This document shows positions 1-5,982 of a DNA stretch of 9,245 nt, one piece after another. The position numbers and the translations under genes are program-made. Origin of the DNA: Chthonomonas sp. UBA1950 (lineage in GTDB: Bacteria > Armatimonadota > Fimbriimonadia > Fimbriimonadales > Fimbriimonadaceae); NCBI GenBank assembly GCA_002336105.1, contig DDEQ01000009.1:1-9245 (forward strand), given 5' to 3'. Position 1 is the first letter of the stretch; every line of letters begins with the position of its first letter. Under the pieces are notes generated by a model. It saw only the letters and a program-made list of their open reading frames with translations. It did no database searches and had not been told where the DNA came from.

Positions 1-117
1 TCACCCGAAGTCCGTGGCTTAACCGCAAGGAAAGAGCGGCCGAAGGTGAGGGGAGTAAGGGGGACTAAGTCGTAACAAGGTACCCGTACCGGAAGGTGTG
101 GGTGGATCACCTCCTTA
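1..117 (+). rRNA. rrs: 16S ribosomal RNA, 3' end (partial)
   Basis: This is the last part of a small-subunit rRNA gene; the 5' portion lies outside the window. The sequence shows the end of helix 44 (AAGTCGTAACAAGG at about 67-80), then helix 45 (83-102) with the universally conserved GGAA tetraloop at 91-94, the site dimethylated by KsgA in known bacteria. The 3' tail GGATCACCTCCTT (about 104-116) carries the anti-Shine-Dalgarno core. The helix 45 stem CCCGTACC/GGTGTGGG pairs in all eight positions. It differs from the common bacterial GCCGTACC/GGTGCGGC by a swapped base pair and a G-U pair, so it looks functional. The 3' boundary is set by analogy with the E. coli end (...CCTCCTTA). No tRNA or 23S gene follows; a terminator comes about 90 nt downstream. 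Confidence 0.97.
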
Positions 118-209
118 AAGGATAAGCACTCTCTGCTTCATGTAAGTAGAGACATATCCAGGTCGATTATTCTGAACGACCTCTTGAAGCTCTCAAGTTC
201 AAACAAAGT
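118..209 (+). other. 16S rRNA 3' trailer with small hairpins
   Basis: This is transcribed spacer between the mature 16S end and the terminator. Two local stems can be drawn. One is 130-152, with CTCTGCTT at 131-138 pairing AAGTAGAG at 144-151 (one G-U) around a five-base loop, plus a T-A pair at the base. The other is 161-181, with GGTCG pairing CGACC around an 11-base loop. They may act in 3' processing of the rRNA precursor, but that is inference. No tRNA gene is seen here, unlike the usual 16S-23S spacer. Confidence 0.5.
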
Positions 210-240
210 AGTCAGTTCTCATAAGGAACTGGCTTTTTTT
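210..240 (+). terminator. Intrinsic terminator of the 16S rRNA transcript
   Basis: AGTCAGTTC (210-218) pairs with GAACTGGCT (226-234) over nine base pairs, including one G-U, around a seven-base loop. A run of seven T (234-240) follows directly. This is a textbook rho-independent terminator. Its position about 90 nt after the 16S end indicates that the 16S gene is a single-gene or last-gene transcription unit rather than the first gene of a 16S-23S-5S operon. Confidence 0.9.
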
Positions 241-366
241 GTTCGTCAAATTTCGTAGATTTGCAACTCTACAACTTACACTTCGCAAACTGCCAGCAAC
301 CCTGGATAAATCAGGGCTTGGCCGACAGACGAACCCATGTGCGATTACTGCTGACACATAACTTTG

Positions 367-810
367 CTAGATTTCTAACTTGTCAGCCACCATCTCGCCG
401 GTTTCACGTTGACGTAGCTTTTGGAACAGGTCATCTACGATTGTCGTAATGGTTTCAACATTGCGATGTCCTGTTCCAATCTCGACCACGCCACCTTCGA
501 AAGTAACCTTTCCGACCGGCGAGGAGGAATACCAATCCACTGAGTGCCATGGTTCGCCGTCTAGCTGATAGTTGTGCAAATTGAGTTCAAGGTGACCCTG
601 CTGGATATGCCATCCTGTGCCGCAGGGCCAAAGCCAGGCCGTCTCCCCATTCACCATAATCCGCGACGATTGAGATTCGTAGGGACTAGCGCACTTCTTC
701 GTCTCTTTCCGTGCCGTAAAGTTTTCCTCCACCCTTCGCTTTTCTCCAATCGTGCCTTTGTCGATGGACGTCAACAACTCCGATTTCAGCTCTTGGCTTT
801 CGATCCACAA
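367..810 (-). CDS. Probable C-terminal continuation of the GH172-like gene, in a shifted frame
   Basis: This open frame overlaps the 3' end of the DUF2961/GH172 frame and lies +1 relative to it. It has no convincing start: the first possible codon is TTG at 810, without a Shine-Dalgarno sequence, and the first in-frame ATG is near 657, also without one. From about residue 8 the translation (E-L-L-T-S-I-D-K...) looks like real protein, whereas the competing upstream frame turns rich in Arg, Lys and Gly from the same point. The simplest reading is that this is the displaced tail of the glycoside hydrolase. The second half (about 52-147) is rich in Trp, Gly and beta-forming residues and could be a small beta domain; I do not recognise the family. 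The alternative is an independent small hypothetical protein. The frame ends at a TAG at 369-367, with no clear terminator after it. Confidence 0.55.
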   Translation of the reverse strand: MWIESQELKSELLTSIDKGTIGEKRRVEENFTARKETKKCASPYESQSSRIMVNGETAWLWPCGTGWHIQQGHLELNLHNYQLDGEPWHSVDWYSSSPVGKVTFEGGVVEIGTGHRNVETITTIVDDLFQKLRQRETGEMVADKLEI

Positions 811-1840
811 CCGATGCTAGAGCCGGGAATGGCTTCGAAGGAAGCGTCTGATACCAATAGGCAACACTCGCGAGATCTAACGTCAGGCAGTTTGCATGTC
901 CGTGCTCGATGCTCGCTCGGAGAGACTTCGAGAAGCGAATAGGGTCTTCTAGGTGGAATCTATAGACGTGGGTGCGACCGAGCCAACCAAAACGAGGCGA
1001 ATCGTTCAGTCGTCCCGGTGCTCGAGCGGTTCCGAAATAAGGGTGGCAATAGTGCTCATCTGGACACCAGCTCTGATTGAAATAGTCTTCGGTGCCAGTG
1101 CCATGCGCGCTACCTGGCCACGACTGACCATCTACCAAAAACATGTCGTCGCCTTCGCCGTACCAGATGGGCGATGGGCTATTGACGTAGTAGTTCACAC
1201 CGACGAAATGCCCCTTCCCTTCTGGCTGACAAAAAACGTAGTTATTCTTGTCAGTCGTATTGTTAGCGAAATCCCCAAACACCGTCCACTCATTTTCGAT
1301 GTCGCCACTATCGCTCTCAGGTTGAGTCAATTCCTGGTTGTACCAAGCGTGGAACCTTCCCATATCGTCTGAAATAGACTCGTGCTCTTCGTAATCTACA
1401 TAGTAGTAGAACGAATCGACCGGGTGCTGTCCCTGATTCTCAACGGTGATCTTGGCTCCTTTCCCAAAAGGCATAGGGAAATAGCAGACCAAAGCGTTGC
1501 CCCCGGCCGGCGCGGCGGCTAAAGGAAGAGAGATAAAGATGTACTTCATTCCCCAGCCTTGGCCGAAAAACTCGCCAATTGGACTCTCGACACTCGGGTG
1601 TTCTTGTCCGTCCCAATACATCCTCAAGACAAGGTTTCTCCGGAGCAGCTCGTCGCGACTCGACATCGTGATCCAGATGTGTTTCACAACACCAGCGCCT
1701 TCTATTTCCGCGAGAGTAAAAGTGTCGCCGGCCGGAATATGGACACAATCACCATTTCCACCGGCGCGGTCATAACTAGAAATTCGCTTGCTGCGAGCGT
1801 CAACGATCTGCGCGATACTACTGAGCGGGCCTTTGCTCAT
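686..1840 (-). CDS. DUF2961 / glycoside hydrolase family 172-like protein, probably frameshifted near its 3' end
   Basis: The protein belongs to the DUF2961 family, now recognised as GH172, whose characterised members act on difructose dianhydrides and alpha-fructofuranoside or arabinofuranoside linkages. Visible family landmarks are the N-terminal PAGDTFTLAEIEGAG...KHIWIT stretch (36-58), PSVESPIGEFFGQG (82-95) and the hallmark HGTGTEDYF (246-254). E251 is a likely active-site carboxylate. SVAYWYQ (325-331) closes the core. No signal peptide is seen, so a cytoplasmic location is likely and the substrate cannot be told. The start is the ATG at 1840; an in-frame TAA lies four codons upstream. 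There is no strong Shine-Dalgarno sequence. After about residue 353 (near 784) the reading becomes basic and non-family-like and stops at 686, while the +1 frame continues plausibly to 367. The full product was probably about 490 residues. The gene diverges from the prepilin gene. Confidence 0.85.
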   Translation of the reverse strand: MSKGPLSSIAQIVDARSKRISSYDRAGGNGDCVHIPAGDTFTLAEIEGAGVVKHIWITMSSRDELLRRNLVLRMYWDGQEHPSVESPIGEFFGQGWGMKYIFISLPLAAAPAGGNALVCYFPMPFGKGAKITVENQGQHPVDSFYYYVDYEEHESISDDMGRFHAWYNQELTQPESDSGDIENEWTVFGDFANNTTDKNNYVFCQPEGKGHFVGVNYYVNSPSPIWYGEGDDMFLVDGQSWPGSAHGTGTEDYFNQSWCPDEHYCHPYFGTARAPGRLNDSPRFGWLGRTHVYRFHLEDPIRFSKSLRASIEHGHANCLTLDLASVAYWYQTLPSKPFPALASVVDRKPRAEIGVVDVHRQRHDWRKAKGGGKLYGTERDEEVR

Positions 1841-2307
1841 AACAGCCCAACGTTACCAGGAAGTAGCTCAATCCTGAGTCGTTGTGTGTTCTAATCTGGC
1901 GGTTCTTGGTAAAGATAAGCGTGCTATTGACATAAAATGCACCTTCCCATCAATCTGCACCTTGTTCAGCCTGCCCTGCAATTGCAACTTATTCCTTGAT
2001 TGTTGTAGATACCGACATTTTTACGTCAACTATTTCCTATCTGGTTGAAACAAGACAATATGCGTTGACTACCGACGCAATAAGGCTAAATGAAAACAAC
2101 TCTCGGCCTCTCCAATTGTGCCGCACGCTTTGACAGGTTGGGCGGGGCTGAAGTGCAAAGCCTTTGATGCACCATAACCTCGCTTCTACATGCAACTGAG
2201 TTGTGTTTTCAGAACTTCAAAAAATACCTACTTGTTAAATGATTAAATTTCAAATAATATGGATACCAACGGGCAATGAAGCCCGGATAAATTGGAGATT
2301 TGAAGCT
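1841..2307. other. Divergent intergenic region between the GH172-like and prepilin-like genes
   Basis: This stretch of 467 bases has no supported gene. It must hold the control sites for the minus-strand glycoside hydrolase and the plus-strand prepilin. A good promoter for the latter is at 2232-2260. A weaker plus-strand pair, TTGACT near 2065 with TAAATG 16 bases on, is possible but not convincing. No clear promoter for the hydrolase was found. TGAAAACAACT at about 2090 and the near-inverse AGTTGTGTTTTCA at about 2200 form a loose, widely spaced inverted repeat of unknown meaning. Confidence 0.5.
2232..2260 (+). promoter_or_regulatory. Sigma-70-type promoter for the prepilin-like gene
   Basis: TTGTTA (2232-2237) and TAATAT (2255-2260) are separated by exactly 17 bases in an A/T-rich stretch. 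Transcription would begin near 2267, giving a leader of about 40 bases before the ATG at 2308. This arrangement argues against the longer frame that opens at 2239, because that start would lie inside the promoter. Confidence 0.6.
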
Positions 2308-3144
<837 letters not shown>

Positions 3145-3154
3145 GAAGCCTTAA

Positions 3155-3334
3155 ATGAAAGAACAAGTTAAGCCGTCGGTTATTATCGCTGTTGCTGTTG
3201 TCGTGGTAGCCGTCATCGCCGCTGGAATCTGGTTATTGATGAAACCAGCGGCTGACGCCAATACGCCGGTTGTTCCCAGGCCTTTTGGAGGGTTTGGTCC
3301 GAATAAAACCATGCCCGGAAAGCCAGCGAAATAG
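3155..3334 (+). CDS. Small single-pass membrane protein (59 residues) downstream of the prepilin
   Basis: An ATG ten bases after the prepilin stop opens a frame of 59 codons. Residues 1-7 (MKEQVKP) are short and charged. About 8-29 form one strongly hydrophobic segment rich in Val, Ala and Ile, ending in W-L-L-M. The tail (30-59) is rich in Pro and Gly, with P-R-P-F-G-G-F-G-P and a final M-P-G-K-P-A-K. The expected topology is one transmembrane helix with a short flexible tail. The Shine-Dalgarno is modest (GGAAGGA at 3134-3140 is rather far; AGAAG is nearer). Close spacing and the hairpin right after its stop suggest that it forms a two-gene operon with the prepilin. I do not recognise a named family. 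An assembly or anchoring partner of the pseudopilin is a guess from context only. Confidence 0.75.
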   Translation: MKEQVKPSVIIAVAVVVVAVIAAGIWLLMKPAADANTPVVPRPFGGFGPNKTMPGKPAK

Positions 3335-3344
3335 TACGGTTTAA

Positions 3345-3377
3345 GAGTGGTAGGTGGTCTCTAGCGACCTACCACTC
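3345..3377 (+). terminator. Perfect 11-bp hairpin after the prepilin operon, likely terminator
   Basis: GAGTGGTAGGT (3345-3355) pairs perfectly with ACCTACCACTC (3367-3377) around an 11-base loop, ten bases after the small membrane protein stop. No real T tract follows on the plus strand (only CAGCTTTCC), so it is not a classic intrinsic terminator. It may stabilise the 3' end of the messenger or work with another factor. It may also serve the convergent CGNR gene, whose stop is about 185 bases away. The bases between (3378-3562) hold no supported gene. Confidence 0.6.
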
Positions 3378-3562
3378 AGCTTTCCACTCGCGCGACGACA
3401 AGATTCCTGAATCTGACCTTCAACTACGTCACTTAGTCTCGGCAAGCTTGGCGTCTGGTCATCCCAATAATCTGAGGGGTCTGCGCAGGTTTTGCATTAA
3501 GGGTCGAAACGTCATTCGGAGAACGCCAACCGACCGCACGATTAGCCTGAGTGGGCAAGTAT

Positions 3563-4135
3563 TCAGGGCAAAGTTGTCTTGTGCCGGTTTCTAAAAGTTC
3601 TTGCTTTGCTTAGGTTCCCACATGTCGACATACTGCACCAACTCCGGGTGCGGCTTTTTGTTGTGTCCAAGTACCACAGAACACATGCCGGGTTTGAGCA
3701 TTTCCTAACCCGTTTGTATTTCTCGGAGCATAAAAGCTCAATTCCGGAGCGAAGTAGCTGGACAAGCGGTTTCGGCAATGTCCCGTTCTGATAAGCGATG
3801 ACGTACTCAGAATCAGCCCGAGTGAGGATATTCTCTCCGATCTGGCTTACCCACCGATTCACCTGCCGCAACACCTTGGAATTATCATCTCGACTTACTC
3901 GAAACCCTTTGTCGGCGAGCAGAAGTTCGCGAAAATCCTCGCGAAGCTCTTGGGCCACTCTGACGTGTTTATCACAATTCAACTCGTAATCGGGTTCATC
4001 CAAGAATCCTAATTCGAAAAGCGCAGTTCGCAAATCGTCAACCGAAACAATCAGCTCAACAGAACGCCCTTCCGCAACCGGATTCGTGTTGATGAAATCG
4101 ATGAACGGATGCCCAGCAATTCGAATTAAGTTCAC
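3563..4135 (-). CDS. CGNR zinc-finger transcriptional regulator (ABATE domain)
   Basis: The protein is a predicted DNA-binding regulator of the CGNR family. The N-terminal part (about 6-125) fits the ABATE (DUF1470) domain, opening with the typical G-H-P-F-I-D-F-I-N-T (8-17). The C-terminal finger has four cysteines, C146, C151, C167 and C172, in the order RKCSNPAC...WCSMSTCGN, followed by a basic helix (KARTFRNRHK). The motif reads CGNL rather than CGNR. At 190 residues it has the usual family length and looks complete. The start is GTG at 4135, supported by GGGAG at 4145-4141 with a good spacing. The gene is divergent from the AhpD-like/hydrolase operon with 126 bases between starts, which suggests it controls that operon and perhaps itself. 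A ligand is not evident. Confidence 0.9.
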   Translation of the reverse strand: MNLIRIAGHPFIDFINTNPVAEGRSVELIVSVDDLRTALFELGFLDEPDYELNCDKHVRVAQELREDFRELLLADKGFRVSRDDNSKVLRQVNRWVSQIGENILTRADSEYVIAYQNGTLPKPLVQLLRSGIELLCSEKYKRVRKCSNPACVLWYLDTTKSRTRSWCSMSTCGNLSKARTFRNRHKTTLP

Positions 4136-4188
4136 AGTAACTCCCTAATCTTATTTTGACAGTTATTCATGAAAATCTCTATGCCCTA

Positions 4189-4228
4189 TTGACATACATT
4201 GATCGACATAGATATAACCATCTATAAT
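4189..4228 (+). promoter_or_regulatory. Promoter region (two overlapping candidates) of the AhpD-like/hydrolase operon
   Basis: A perfect -35 hexamer TTGACA (4189-4194) lies 18 bases before TATAAC (4213-4218). A second pair, TTGATC (4199-4204) and the perfect -10 hexamer TATAAT (4223-4228), is also spaced by 18 bases and is shifted ten bases downstream. Either gives a short leader with an excellent ribosome binding site, AAGGAG at 4250-4255, six bases before the ATG at 4262. Both -10 elements overlap the inverted repeat at 4214-4243. Confidence 0.7.
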
Positions 4229-4243
4229 TGTTTAGATGGTTAT
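4214..4243. promoter_or_regulatory. Perfect 11-bp inverted repeat, candidate operator for the CGNR regulator
   Basis: ATAACCATCTA (4214-4224) and TAGATGGTTAT (4233-4243) are perfect inverse copies separated by eight bases. The dyad covers the -10 elements and the probable start of transcription, where a bound repressor would block initiation. In RNA it could instead form a leader hairpin just before the ribosome binding site. The adjacent divergent CGNR gene is the natural candidate for binding; this is inference from position. Confidence 0.7.
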
Positions 4244-4261
4244 CTTTACAAGGAGACACAC

Positions 4262-4798
4262 ATGTCAAGAATCAACTTAATTAACCCAGAATCAGCCGCT
4301 GGCTCATCGCTCACCCTTCTCAATAAAGTTAAATCAGCCTTGGGAATTGTCCCAAATATGACGCGAGCGATGGCAGTTTCTCCTGCCGTTCTTGAAGGAT
4401 ATCTTTCCTTTTCGTCCGCACTCACTTCCGCTTCGCTGTCTGCCTCGCAAAGAGAAGGAATAGCTCTTTTCGTTGCAGAGCTAAACCGTTGCAGTTACTG
4501 TCTTGCCGCTCACACTGCCATAGCAGGTTTGGTCAAAGTGCCGTCAGATGAAATCCTAACGAGCCGAAAAGGGATTTCTACTGATGCTAAGACACAGGCA
4601 ATCCTCGAATTCTCGGGAGCCATTGTGGAAAAGCGAGGACGCATTAGCCAAGCGGACTACGAAGCGGCGTTATCTTCTGGACTATCTGAAGCGGAGATCA
4701 CCGAGGTAATCGCCGTAGTGGCACTAAATGTCTTCACGAACTACTTCAACATTGCGCTTGAGGTTGATGTCGACTTTCCTGCCGCCCCGAGCCTATAG
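4262..4798 (+). CDS. AhpD-like peroxidase-related protein (carboxymuconolactone decarboxylase family)
   Basis: The 178-residue product is an all-helical AhpD/CMD-fold protein. It shows the alkylhydroperoxidase signature E-x3-C-x2-C-x3-H as E73, C77, C80 and H84 within ELNRCSYCLAAH. In AhpD the two cysteines and the His/Glu relay reduce peroxides or act in thiol-disulfide exchange, so a redox role in the cytoplasm is likely. Length and motif position match the 'uncharacterised peroxidase-related enzyme' group better than true carboxymuconolactone decarboxylases. The frame is open further upstream (to 4199), but the ATG at 4262 is chosen because a perfect AAGGAG lies six bases before it and the promoter and operator occupy the upstream part. 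It is the first gene of an operon; the hydrolase begins 11 bases after its stop. The physiological reductant or substrate is not visible. Confidence 0.92.
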   Translation: MSRINLINPESAAGSSLTLLNKVKSALGIVPNMTRAMAVSPAVLEGYLSFSSALTSASLSASQREGIALFVAELNRCSYCLAAHTAIAGLVKVPSDEILTSRKGISTDAKTQAILEFSGAIVEKRGRISQADYEAALSSGLSEAEITEVIAVVALNVFTNYFNIALEVDVDFPAAPSL

Positions 4799-4809
4799 GG
4801 ACTACTCAT

Positions 4810-5682
4810 ATGCCAAACATACGCTACAAAACCCGGAGCATCGACGGTATAAACATCTTCTTCCGTGAAGCGGGAGTCCCATCGAAACCAGCGGTCATTC
4901 TGCTTCATGGATTCCCGTCATCTTCACACCAATATCGAGAGTTGATCCCGCTACTTGCAGAAGACTATTACGTGATTGCACCAGACTATCCTGGATTCGG
5001 ATATAGCTCGGCACCCGATAGATCCACATTCGAATATACGTTTGATGCACTGGCGAAATACGTTCAAGCCCTAATTGACGGCTTGGGTGTTTCAAATTAC
5101 GCCCTCATGATGCAGGATTACGGGGCACCGGTTGGATTCAGGATCGCGTCTGCCGATCCGACACGCATCACTGGACTCATCATCCAGAACGGAAACGCCT
5201 ACGAGGAAGGCGTTAATCTTGAAGCATTTTCCCCGATCATTGCGTACTGGAATAATCCGACGCCAGAACTCGGACAAGTCATCGTCGACAGCGTATTCAG
5301 TCGCGAGGGAATTCAATGGCAATACACGACCGGAGTCCGGCAACCTGAGAGGATTTCTCCTGACAGTTGGAATCACGACTTCGAAAGGATTAGCCGCCCA
5401 GGTAACCACGATATCCAATTGGATCTGCTTTACGATTATCAGAACAATATCAGGCTGTATCCAAAGTGGCAAGCTTGCCTAAAGGAAAATCAACACCCAA
5501 CCCTAATCGTCTGGGGCAAGAATGATCCGTTCTTTCCAGAGTCTGGCGCTGAAGCCTATCTACGCGATCTCAAAGATGTCGATTATCACATCTTAGAGAC
5601 TGGGCACTTCGCACTCGAAGAAGACCTGGATTACATCGCCGAGCAAATAAAAACCTTTATGGCTACAAAAGCCCGAAAATAG
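4810..5682 (+). CDS. Alpha/beta hydrolase with aspartate nucleophile (haloalkane dehalogenase/epoxide hydrolase-like)
   Basis: This is a complete alpha/beta-hydrolase-fold enzyme of 290 residues. HGFPSSS (33-39) supplies the oxyanion-hole segment and PDYPGFGYS (58-66) is typical of the epoxide-hydrolase/dehalogenase branch. The nucleophile elbow reads M-Q-D-Y-G-A-P, giving D103 as nucleophile in place of the serine of esterases. D239 in WGKNDPFF is the probable acid, and H266 in ETGHFALEE completes the triad. The region about 130-215 is the helical cap. No signal peptide is present, so it is probably cytoplasmic. AGGGA eight bases before the ATG overlaps the preceding stop, and the 11-base gap points to translation from the same messenger as the AhpD-like gene. 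Substrate is unknown: an epoxide, haloalkane or related ester would fit the fold. A weak GCCC/GGGC stem lies over its stop codon. Confidence 0.92.
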   Translation: MPNIRYKTRSIDGINIFFREAGVPSKPAVILLHGFPSSSHQYRELIPLLAEDYYVIAPDYPGFGYSSAPDRSTFEYTFDALAKYVQALIDGLGVSNYALMMQDYGAPVGFRIASADPTRITGLIIQNGNAYEEGVNLEAFSPIIAYWNNPTPELGQVIVDSVFSREGIQWQYTTGVRQPERISPDSWNHDFERISRPGNHDIQLDLLYDYQNNIRLYPKWQACLKENQHPTLIVWGKNDPFFPESGAEAYLRDLKDVDYHILETGHFALEEDLDYIAEQIKTFMATKARK

Positions 5683-5696
5683 GGCGATTTCCTTTA

Positions 5697-5809
5697 CTGA
5701 CAGGTTCGCCTATGTCCACCCATCTTAGTAAATAACTTCGTCGCCAAGGAAATAGGGTCGATATGAGATTGCATAAAACAAGAGACACACTTAGGAGCGA
5801 ACCTGTCAG
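5697..5809. mobile_element. MITE-like element, 113 bp, with 13-bp terminal inverted repeats
   Basis: CTGACAGGTTCGC (5697-5709) and its exact inverse GCGAACCTGTCAG (5797-5809) bound a 113-base stretch that codes for nothing. The tetranucleotide TTTA lies directly outside both ends (5693-5696 and 5810-5813), as a 4-bp target duplication would. Together these are the marks of a miniature inverted-repeat transposable element moved in trans by a transposase not present here. The flanking TTTA makes a 14-bp perfect repeat if the first A/T pair is counted. I do not recognise the insertion sequence family. An alternative is a long-range stem in the transcript of the preceding operon. Confidence 0.6.
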
Positions 5810-5813
5810 TTTA

Positions 5814-5982
5814 GAAGGAGGTTGAGGCAGCGGCATTCAAGAAAGGTCTCACGACCAACAACCAGACGGAGAACCTAGAACACCAGGGAGGAAAGCTATT
5901 GAGGACTGGCCAAGGATGGTCAAGTTTCTCCGTCGAAATGATAATCGGTGATCAACTTTTTCAGTTCAATCGGTATGTCTCT
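5814..5982. other. Intergenic stretch after the MITE-like element
   Basis: This lies between the MITE-like element and the stop of the minus-strand regulator; with the element, the gene-free gap is 300 bases. I see no gene, promoter or clear terminator. The heptamer AATCGGT occurs twice, near 5943 and 5968, without evident structure. No good U-tract hairpin was found for the convergent operons ending here. Confidence 0.4.

Noticed and set aside
261..449. Plus-strand open frame of 62 codons after the 16S gene
   Set aside because: It has no ribosome binding site, a composition unlike the real genes, and runs into the antisense of the GH172 tail.
953..1894. Several plus-strand open frames across the GH172 region
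   Set aside because: They are antisense or shifted shadows of the DUF2961 frame, which carries the family motifs.
1924..1934. CTATTGACATA occurs here and again at 4186-4196
   Set aside because: The second copy is a promoter -35 region, but the first has no -10 at a suitable distance. An 11-base repeat of this composition is likely chance.
2131..2140. TGACAGGTT resembles the end of the MITE-like element
   Set aside because: Only part of the 13-bp end matches and there is no partner repeat or target duplication nearby.
2090..2212. Loose inverted repeat TGAAAACAACT / AGTTGTGTTTTCA
   Set aside because: It is imperfect (two inserted bases) and about 100 bases apart, with no link to a regulator; too weak to call an operator.
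3433..3590. Minus-strand open frame continuing past the CGNR stop in the next frame, which could be a lost C-terminal tail
   Set aside because: The CGNR protein already has the usual length and its finger is complete. The extra frame has no start and no recognisable motif.
5671..5695. GCCC/GGGC stem at the hydrolase stop followed by T-rich bases
   Set aside because: The stem is only four pairs long, overlaps the coding end, and the T tract is broken; not enough for a terminator call.
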